Part shown: positions 54,412 through 60,415 of the stretch, piece by piece
How the letters are laid out: each line of letters starts with the position of its first letter
How positions within the stretch are numbered: position 1 is the stretch's first letter
NCBI GenBank assembly: GCA_028282465.1
Contig: JANQHX010000076.1
Span: 1-60,415 of the forward strand
Source of the DNA: Gynuella sp.
GTDB lineage: Bacteria > Pseudomonadota > Gammaproteobacteria > Pseudomonadales > Natronospirillaceae
Direction: 5' to 3'
Length of the DNA stretch: 60,415 bases
Program-made: the position numbers and the translations under genes
The notes under the pieces: model-generated
What the model was told of the DNA's origin: nothing
Seen by the model: only the letters and a program-made list of their open reading frames with translations
Databases searched by the model: none

Positions 54412-55839
54412 TCAACCCGGCTCTAACATCTTTTTATACCGAGAAATTTTATTAGGGTCTCTGTTTTGATAAAACCTAATGAATGTATTTAGAACTTCGG
54501 TTCTGTGTTTGTTGTCCATTAATTTGTGCTGTTCTGAACCTTCCAATAGTTTTTCTGCTAGCACATGATCTTGCCTGGCTAACAATTTGTGAATGAGTTT
54601 GTTTAAGAGGGCGTTTTTAATTAATGGATAGGGCTGAGCTTTACTCCAATATTCCTTAAGCAAATTTACTTCAGGGTCGTCTAGGTGACCGTCTTTTAAC
54701 GCCATTTTAAAGTAGGTAGCTGATGCTAAATGAAAACCTTTGCCTTTCGGATGTTGTTTTTCAATTTGAATGAGTAGTTCTAAAACTCTTTCCCTTTCCG
54801 GGTATTGTTTATTCAAACGCCAGAGTTGCGCTTTTGCTACGTCAAAGTCGGCTTTACCCAGAGAAGCGATCGCACTTTGTAGTTTGACCCTAAAGTCTTC
54901 ATCCTCATCTTTTTGGTCTAACTCGTTTTCATCTACCTTTAACCAAGATTGCTTACCAACCCAGACCAAGGCTGCCCCAATGATCAAACCACCGGCATGG
55001 GCTGTGTAAGCCACATTGGAATCGGTAACAAAGAAATCATAAAGCTCTTTACCTACCCAAACCGGTAAAATCAACAAAGCTGAAGCCCGGAAGTAATTAA
55101 AGTAAACGCCAATCCAGTAAAAGAACCGAATCTTTTGCATACCATAAGCGGCCACGTACATTCCCATTACACCAGAGATCGCGCCTGAAGCACCCACTAA
55201 ATAGGTGTAAGAGCCAGCATGAACCAAGCAATAAGTAATACCTCCAGCTAAACCACTGAGCAAATAAAAAAGCAAAAAATTAAATCTGCCCAGTAGCTGC
55301 TCAACCGTCATGCCGATTAACAATAAAATCACCATATTGCCAAATAGATGCATGAAACCACCGTGCATAAACTGGTGGGTAAACAAGCCAAAGCTTGCCA
55401 TAGAAGCGGGGCTCAATCCGAATTTAAATGTGCTGACTCTGGAAATGTCACTAAGGATTATTTGAGCTCTTTCAGTTAGCAGTTCCGGATTGCTTTCAAA
55501 ATATTCTGGTAGTTCTTCTTGCGCTGCAATTTGATATTCAACATTGGTCAATATGCCTACAGCAATCCAGTATTTTTCGTCTTCGTTGATTTCTTCAATG
55601 GACTCTAAATTTAGAATCTCGTTTTCAAATTGCCCTTCATTTTGTAACCAACTTTGATATACAGGCAGCTCGTAACTTAATATGTCTTGCTCTAAATAAC
55701 TTTCAACGGCATCGTCGATTATGGTTTGGTCTTTCATGGTTAGACCAAAGAAAATCGCCACGTTAATAACGATTAAACCCCAAGTCATATAAGGCAATCG
55801 GTTAAGAGTGAAAGTTCGCTCCATAGGGAGAATGAGCAT
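54412..55839 (-). CDS. rhomboid-family intramembrane serine protease
   Basis: A 475-residue inner-membrane protein. AAGGA before the first ATG supports the start. The first membrane helix (WGLIVINVAIFFGL) is followed by a 100-residue soluble insert and the rhomboid core: HxxxGGFMHLFGNM (Asn168), catalytic Ser218 in GASGAISG and His281 in AYTAHAGG. The dyad is intact, so it should cleave transmembrane substrates. After the last helix (about 295) there are 180 soluble helical residues, TPR-like, which may recruit substrates. Confidence 0.9.
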   Translation of the reverse strand: MLILPMERTFTLNRLPYMTWGLIVINVAIFFGLTMKDQTIIDDAVESYLEQDILSYELPVYQSWLQNEGQFENEILNLESIEEINEDEKYWIAVGILTNVEYQIAAQEELPEYFESNPELLTERAQIILSDISRVSTFKFGLSPASMASFGLFTHQFMHGGFMHLFGNMVILLLIGMTVEQLLGRFNFLLFYLLSGLAGGITYCLVHAGSYTYLVGASGAISGVMGMYVAAYGMQKIRFFYWIGVYFNYFRASALLILPVWVGKELYDFFVTDSNVAYTAHAGGLIIGAALVWVGKQSWLKVDENELDQKDEDEDFRVKLQSAIASLGKADFDVAKAQLWRLNKQYPERERVLELLIQIEKQHPKGKGFHLASATYFKMALKDGHLDDPEVNLLKEYWSKAQPYPLIKNALLNKLIHKLLARQDHVLAEKLLEGSEQHKLMDNKHRTEVLNTFIRFYQNRDPNKISRYKKMLEPG

Positions 55840-55853
55840 GGCGGATTCCTTTT

Positions 55854-56252
55854 TTACTTCTGATTGAGCCAGTCCACTTTTGACTCAGTATAGATATTCC
55901 TTTCCACCTTAACCTCTAGATCGGTATCAAACAATGCTAGGGGAATAGCAATTAGATCCAAATGTTGATTTGAGTGATACCAAGAAACAATACTTCCGCA
56001 ACAAGAGCAAAAACTGCGGGTGACGAACTCTGAGGATTGATAGTGTTTGATTTTATCCAATCCCTCAAACTTGACTTGGTTTTTATTGAAACTCGCGTAA
56101 CTTCCCATGGCTGATGCATGGTGCTTCTGGCACATAGAACAATGACAGTGAGATGCAGTTATTGGCTTTTCTGTGGCGGTGATTTGAACTGAGCCACAGG
56201 CACAACTGGCTTTATACAATGTTGAATCCAAAGTGATTAACCTGGAGGCCAT
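55854..56252 (-). CDS. GFA-family zinc protein
   Basis: A 132-residue protein of the GFA (glutathione-dependent formaldehyde-activating/CENP-V-like) fold. Zinc ligands appear in CACGSVQ, CHCSMCQKHH and SFCSCCGS, the full family set. True formaldehyde activity is unproven for most members. It overlaps the HIT gene upstream by 16 bases and is translated with it. Confidence 0.85.
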   Translation of the reverse strand: MASRLITLDSTLYKASCACGSVQITATEKPITASHCHCSMCQKHHASAMGSYASFNKNQVKFEGLDKIKHYQSSEFVTRSFCSCCGSIVSWYHSNQHLDLIAIPLALFDTDLEVKVERNIYTESKVDWLNQK

Positions 56253-56572
56253 TGTAAAGATCGGCCACCAATCACATGCAAATGCAGATGAAATACCGAT
56301 TGTCCCGCATCGGCGCCATTGTTCACCACAAGCCTAAAGGCATCACCAATGCCCTGTGTTTTGGCTACCTGCTGTGCCACTTGCATTAAGTGACCCAGCA
56401 GTTCGGTATCTTCTGGCTCGCTGTCACTTAGTTTCGGTATTTCTTTTTTAGGTATCACCAAATAATGGTGTGGGGCTGTGGGAAATTTGTCTTTGATGGC
56501 AATACATTTATCGTCTTCAAAGATTTTTTCGGACTCTAATGTGCCGTTAATAATCTGCGCGAATATTGTCAT
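56237..56572 (-). CDS. HIT-family (HinT-like) nucleotide phosphoramidase
   Basis: A 111-residue cytoplasmic protein with the histidine triad HLHLHVIGG (about 96-104) and the normal HinT N-terminus FAQIINGTLESEKIFEDD. It hydrolyses AMP-NH2-type phosphoramidates. It forms an operon with the GFA gene. Confidence 0.92.
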   Translation of the reverse strand: MTIFAQIINGTLESEKIFEDDKCIAIKDKFPTAPHHYLVIPKKEIPKLSDSEPEDTELLGHLMQVAQQVAKTQGIGDAFRLVVNNGADAGQSVFHLHLHVIGGRSLQWPPG

Positions 56573-56766
56573 TTCGATTCCCTGATTATTTTTTATTTTA
56601 GGTTTTTACAGAGTTTGGACTGTTTTCAAGGTGATAGGAACAATAAGGAATGGAAATGTTTATTGGTGCGCCTCCGATGTCGACGTTATCTTCTCAAAAT
56701 GGGGGCGAAGCAGGTCATCCCATCCCAAAGGAACTTTGGCTAGCAAACTTTTAGAATACTTATTAA

Positions 56767-57234
56767 TCAGTGTCTTAGCACCATATAAGACTCAAACTTT
56801 GAGTCGATGGTTTTTAGCTGGACTAAAAACCATTTTTTAAGCTCGCCACTCTCTCTCGCTCGTTCTGATATAGAAGATTCATTCTTCAATACCTCAAGAT
56901 CTACGAATTTCGACCAAACCTCATCTAAGTAATCCTGTATATCTGAACCGAAAACAAATTGGGCGCCTCTTGTATTAAGATGAAAAAGGTTTTGATTTTC
57001 TTCGCTGTAAGATGCCCCATTAATTACCCCCTGAATGAAGTCTTTAGTACTTTGGAATACCCTAAAACGCTTATCAAACAGGTCGAGCTTCAGCTTTCTT
57101 CTGTTAGTTTGGTATTGCTGATAAGCAATATAAATTGCGAATATAGTGAGAATAATTGGTAACAAGGCGGTACCCAAACTAACTAAAGGTTTATTCGCTA
57201 TTGCCCAACAATTTAGGGTTTCTAACATACTCAC
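56767..57234 (-). CDS. small membrane-anchored protein of unknown function
   Basis: A 155-residue protein: one membrane helix (about 20-40, ALLPIILTIFAIYIAYQQYQ) followed by KLKLDLFDKRFRVFQSTKDFI and a helical cytoplasmic part. This build is common among bacterial orphan proteins; no role is known to me. It stands alone between the HIT gene and the clpP-type terminator. Confidence 0.6.
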   Translation of the reverse strand: MSMLETLNCWAIANKPLVSLGTALLPIILTIFAIYIAYQQYQTNRRKLKLDLFDKRFRVFQSTKDFIQGVINGASYSEENQNLFHLNTRGAQFVFGSDIQDYLDEVWSKFVDLEVLKNESSISERARESGELKKWFLVQLKTIDSKFESYMVLRH

Positions 57235-57302
57235 ACTATACCTCTTTGTTATAACGCTCGATCGTATGGTCTCAAACCATACACTTTACATCTGCCCATA
57301 AA

Positions 57303-57325
57303 AAAACCCAGCTGAGCTGGGTTTT
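57303..57325 (-). terminator. terminator of the ClpP-type gene
   Basis: AAAACCCAGC-TGA-GCTGGGTTTT; on the minus strand the stem is followed by six T. It lies 20 bases after the stop of the 57345 gene. Confidence 0.85.
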
Positions 57326-57344
57326 ATCAAAAGCGGCTACTGAT

Positions 57345-57917
57345 TTACAGTTCAGAAACCGAGCTAATCACTTTGCCACAAATACCATACTCAATGGCTT
57401 CATCGGCCGATAACCAATGATCGCGCTCAATGTCTTCAGAAACTTTTTCAACGGGTTGGCCGGTTTGGTCGGAAATGATTTTTGCTAGACGTTCGCGCAT
57501 GCGAATAATTTCTTCGGCTTGAATGGCAATATCACTGGCCTGACCACCCACTCCCCCAGTTGGTTGATGAATTAAGAATCGGGTATTAGGTAAACAGAAA
57601 CGGTCTTCTTTATCAGCAGCTAGGTATATGTGTGTGCCCGCACTAGCAACCCAGCCAGTACCTATGACTTTGACCTTTGGTTTAATAAAGCGAATGATGT
57701 CGTGGATGGTGTCACCACTCTCCACATGACCACCCTGAGAGTTGATAAACAAGTAGATGTCATCGTCTGAGTCTTCCGCCAACGCCAGCAGTTGAGCGGT
57801 TACACGTTTTGCGACATCTTGATCAATGCCTTCGCAAATCATAATTTTGCGAGCTGCGAATAATTTTTCACCAATGAAGCTTTCTGGTTTATCTTTTTTT
57901 TCTGCCTTGTCTGACAT
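57345..57917 (-). CDS. ClpP-like serine protease (Clp proteolytic subunit paralogue)
   Basis: A 190-residue ClpP-fold protein. The catalytic triad is present: Ser92 in GTGWVASAG, His117 in RFLIHQP and Asp166 in [12 protein letters not shown], and the typical GGxGGQASDI segment follows. It lacks the N-terminal propeptide-like part of the main ClpP and has no tig, clpX or lon beside it, so it is probably a second copy working with an ATPase encoded elsewhere or alone. Single gene with its own terminator. Confidence 0.88.
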   Translation of the reverse strand: MSDKAEKKDKPESFIGEKLFAARKIMICEGIDQDVAKRVTAQLLALAEDSDDDIYLFINSQGGHVESGDTIHDIIRFIKPKVKVIGTGWVASAGTHIYLAADKEDRFCLPNTRFLIHQPTGGVGGQASDIAIQAEEIIRMRERLAKIISDQTGQPVEKVSEDIERDHWLSADEAIEYGICGKVISSVSEL

Positions 57918-57989
57918 GCCAATCGCCTTAATTAAAAAATGGTTACCAGTTACAGTAGGGTTAAATCTTGGTGATTCAAGGTATAGCCC

Positions 57990-58529
57990 TTAAAACGCTA
58001 ACTCTAAAGATATATAACGAGCGGAAGCATCCCATTGGGTGCCCTCTACTTCATACGTTAGCTGAGTTATTCCGATATTGACAATGGAGTAACCTAGTTC
58101 GAAGTAACTACCAGGTGGAACGTCTATGTCGGTGTATTGATCATCAACCTGAAAACTGGTTCGGAAGCTGTTTAACATACCTGCCCCCAGATACCATCTG
58201 TCATGGTTTAATCGAACACCCAACTCCGATGGATAGCTCAAAAACCGGGCCTCTGCATTAGAAGCCCTGTCACGAACCGATTGGTACCCAAGGGTGGCTT
58301 TCACCTCCAACCAATCCACCACAACAAGCGGTTGAAGCAAAACACCGCCGTAAAACACTAAACCATTACCTGCAATGAACTCTTGTTTTGAGCCGTCTGA
58401 ATATTCAACTTCGTAATAGGTTTCAGAACCTTGTTGGCTGCGTACGCCTAATAAAAAGTCATATCCAAACCCAAAACTGGCCGAGCTAAAACACAGTGCA
58501 GTCATGAAAGTAATCAGTTGAATCTTCAA
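57990..58529 (-). CDS. outer-membrane beta-barrel-like protein
   Basis: A 179-residue exported protein with signal peptide (1-20, ending SFG), alternating strands (YEVEYSDGSKQEFIAGNG, LEVKATLGYQSV, YISLELAF) and a C-terminal aromatic residue typical of outer-membrane barrels. About eight strands fit. It is the last gene of a three-gene unit with 58531 and 59076. Confidence 0.7.
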   Translation of the reverse strand: MKIQLITFMTALCFSSASFGFGYDFLLGVRSQQGSETYYEVEYSDGSKQEFIAGNGLVFYGGVLLQPLVVVDWLEVKATLGYQSVRDRASNAEARFLSYPSELGVRLNHDRWYLGAGMLNSFRTSFQVDDQYTDIDVPPGSYFELGYSIVNIGITQLTYEVEGTQWDASARYISLELAF

Positions 58530-58530
58530 A

Positions 58531-59076
58531 TTAATTAACCTGTTGTTGATTAGTCAGGCTGAAGGAATCTAAAAATGACAGAATTCGTGCTCTGAGCTCT
58601 GTGTTTTCTTTGTCCTTATAGCCTGCCACCCATTTGTAAAAGAGATTATCGCTCTGAGTGATGCGAACATGATTCACATAGCCGTTATTATTTTTAACTG
58701 CATACTCAAAAATGTCTGAGCCAGACTTCTTAAAATTCCAATCTAATACCACCTGACCAGAAAAGCCTTTTAAATCCGCTGATTTAGATTTCTCAATCCA
58801 GTCTTCAAGTGAATCTGTTTTGGGGGAAACCTGAATCATGGTGGATAAGCCTTTGCGTTGATACACATACACCTGGGTATTGGCTTGACCCTCGGTTTCA
58901 GGCTGACCTTCAAAATGAATAGTGAATCCCAAATCTTGCTCGGTTAACACATAGGGTTCATCCACCATTTTCGTATTTACTCTGGTGGGCCACTGGGTAT
59001 ATAGAAATGCCGCGAACAGCACGGCTACTAAAACCCCAGTGGCTGAAACCTTGGATCTAAGTTGCTTTAGATCCAT
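58531..59076 (-). CDS. membrane-anchored protein of unknown function
   Basis: A 181-residue protein with one N-terminal membrane helix (VSATGVLVAVLFAAFLYTQW) and a periplasmic alpha/beta domain (LGFTIHFEGQPETEG, IQVSPKTDSLEDWIEK) of unknown type. Its start shares a base with the stop of the upstream gene (TAATG), and one base separates it from the outer-membrane gene, so the three products probably act together in the envelope. Confidence 0.65.
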   Translation of the reverse strand: MDLKQLRSKVSATGVLVAVLFAAFLYTQWPTRVNTKMVDEPYVLTEQDLGFTIHFEGQPETEGQANTQVYVYQRKGLSTMIQVSPKTDSLEDWIEKSKSADLKGFSGQVVLDWNFKKSGSDIFEYAVKNNNGYVNHVRITQSDNLFYKWVAGYKDKENTELRARILSFLDSFSLTNQQQVN

Positions 59077-60415
59077 TACTTAGCCTTGGCGTAACGGAAC
59101 ACTTCACGGGAATCTTCTTCTGTAAATACACAGCTGAATCCACTGCCGTTATGATCGAAAATACTGCAATCATAGACTGGCAGGTCTTCTGTTTCCGGTG
59201 TCTCCCAATCGGACGCGCAATCGTTTCTTGATGTGTTTTTGGTTTCGGTAAATTCCAGACGGTTTCCAACCTGCTGCCATAAGTATTCAGCTTCATAGAT
59301 AAAGCATTCGCCGTCATCGGAAGGGATTTTGTACTGACCGGTGCCATCTTTTGAAAGGGTGTCTACACCCTGTTGTTCCCATAGGCAGCCAACACCTAAG
59401 GATTCAACTTCATAGTCACCCGTAATGGCGGTCGCTTTTTCTTGTGTGCCGGTGAGGCTCATGTCCATGACCATATCAATTTCGACACCCTTTGGCGTAT
59501 AAGCCGACTCAAGATTTAGAACGCCGTCAAAAGCGCTTAGAGACGTCATGGCGATGTAGGTTTCGGCACAGGTGCCAGCATCAGCAACTGGGTTTGTGGC
59601 TGCTATGGTGTTAATGACATCATCCGTTAAAGCGGTTATTTCGCTGTAATTAAGCCCCAGAGCAAAGGTGCCTTCGGTATTAATTGATTCGGTCACTAGC
59701 GTCTTAGCCAGCGCTTCAGATTTTGGCCCTGTGGTTAACACAATGTTTTTACCTTGAATGCCAATTTTGGCTTTAACCGGCACTGTTGGAGGCAAAGGAA
59801 CCTCAGCGAAGCTGCCATCAGTTGGGATCACAATGCCGGAAAACTGAGGCAAGGTTCCAAGCAAGCCTGCTAATACTTCAGGCTTTTCAGCAGTCACCGC
59901 GAGCAGTGCATCGGCGCTGGCAGTCGCAGGAGGGTTGCTACCCAATTCCAGCCCCTGTATGGATAAAGAAACGCCTTGTAAACCCTGAGCCATGGCGGTG
60001 ATCACCACCAAATTAGCAGGATTAGCCGCGCGAACCTGCTCTTGGCTTTCCAGTAACGAAGGGCATTTGAATTCAGCGGATGTCCACATGGTCCAAAGCT
60101 CAGTAAAGGCCGGTGTAAGGTTGTTTAGGTTCAGTCCTAAAGCTAACCCCAACAAACTTTGGTCTGAAACCGTAGCGGCATTTGAGATATGGCCATTCAG
60201 TTTTACCAGTTGTTCGGTGATTTTTGGATTGGCAATTTCAAGTGCCATGGTTGACGTCATTTCAAAGTGGTCTTTATCGGCATTGAAGCTTTTAGCTCCG
60301 AAGACCAGCTTTGGATAGTTCTCCATCATGGCCACATAATCAGCCTGACATTCCGGTGAAACCTCACTACTGATTTCTTCCCAATGGTCACCCCCCAAAG
60401 CCTTAGCTTGCTGGC
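59076..60415 (-). CDS. large exported or envelope protein, 5' end outside the window
   Basis: The frame is open to the right edge (QQAKALGGDHWEE before the first possible internal start), so the N-terminus is missing. At least 446 residues remain. They are rich in Ala, Leu, Thr and Gly (LALGLNLNNLTPAFTELW, AMAQGLQGVSLSIQGLELG) and end in a cysteine-rich domain (VGCLWEQQG, GECFIYEAEYLW, NDCASDWETPE, YDCSIFDHNGSGFSCVF). Several Cys suggest a disulphide-bonded periplasmic protein. No family recognised. Confidence 0.65.
   Translation of the reverse strand, partial: QQAKALGGDHWEEISSEVSPECQADYVAMMENYPKLVFGAKSFNADKDHFEMTSTMALEIANPKITEQLVKLNGHISNAATVSDQSLLGLALGLNLNNLTPAFTELWTMWTSAEFKCPSLLESQEQVRAANPANLVVITAMAQGLQGVSLSIQGLELGSNPPATASADALLAVTAEKPEVLAGLLGTLPQFSGIVIPTDGSFAEVPLPPTVPVKAKIGIQGKNIVLTTGPKSEALAKTLVTESINTEGTFALGLNYSEITALTDDVINTIAATNPVADAGTCAETYIAMTSLSAFDGVLNLESAYTPKGVEIDMVMDMSLTGTQEKATAITGDYEVESLGVGCLWEQQGVDTLSKDGTGQYKIPSDDGECFIYEAEYLWQQVGNRLEFTETKNTSRNDCASDWETPETEDLPVYDCSIFDHNGSGFSCVFTEEDSREVFRYAKAK

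Overview
The window reads as chromosomal DNA of a Gram-negative, probably marine, gammaproteobacterium with moderately low G+C. Support for this comes from MnmG, H-NOX, ClpP, HinT-like and rhomboid proteins of gammaproteobacterial type, many Sec signal peptides and lipoboxes, c-type cytochromes, an outer-membrane usher and a LuxO-like sigma-54 regulator. I cannot name the genus. I saw no rRNA, tRNA, CRISPR array or insertion sequence.

Layout. 0-4 kb: a minus-strand phnD-phnC-phnE-phnM operon (phosphonate import plus the PhnM diphosphatase), with no other C-P lyase gene in view. 4-8 kb: periplasmic cytochrome/copper-type genes (lipoprotein cytochrome c, small His/Cys-rich protein, DUF411 protein, cytochrome c) and a membrane-anchored AraC regulator. 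8-13.4 kb: orphan exported proteins, an isolated holin/amidase lysis pair, and a secreted protein with a degenerate zinc-peptidase motif and a MAM domain. 13.7-18.2 kb: one very large AT-rich gene coding for a SIR2 - STAND-like - helical-repeat protein, a candidate anti-phage protein, inserted beside mnmG. 18.3-26.8 kb: mnmG, a lipoprotein, an H-NOX/hybrid histidine kinase pair, a ParD-like gene overlapping a second methionine aminopeptidase, a beta-propeller protein and an XRE regulator.

26.8-33.5 kb is a small regulon: two secreted TIM-barrel glycoside hydrolases, an AraC/Rob-like regulator and a lipoprotein that fuses a beta-propeller to a di-haem cytochrome c. All three structural genes carry the same upstream motif (core CCCACAAAGTG) in the same orientation relative to the gene. 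33.5-39.8 kb is an atypical chaperone-usher pilus operon with two DUF4402 subunits. It has a sigma-54 promoter and three TTGC-N5-GCAA sites and lies divergent from a LuxO-like activator, so its wiring can be read from the DNA. The H-NOX/kinase pair 15 kb away could feed this activator (inference).

40-44.6 kb: an SDR enzyme, a MOSC protein, a zinc-finger membrane protein, and small exported or regulatory proteins. 44.9-49.5 kb is an effector-immunity-type cassette: an amidase-like toxin, a translationally coupled exported partner, a paralogue of that partner 1.8 kb further on, and between them a glycan-binding-domain gene broken by an amber codon and a frameshift plus a sequence-duplication scar. 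49.9-54.3 kb: a 1467-residue LamG/crystallin-type protein without a signal peptide. 54.4-60.4 kb: mostly housekeeping or envelope genes on the minus strand (rhomboid, GFA, HIT, ClpP paralogue, outer-membrane protein, two coupled unknowns), the last cut by the window edge.
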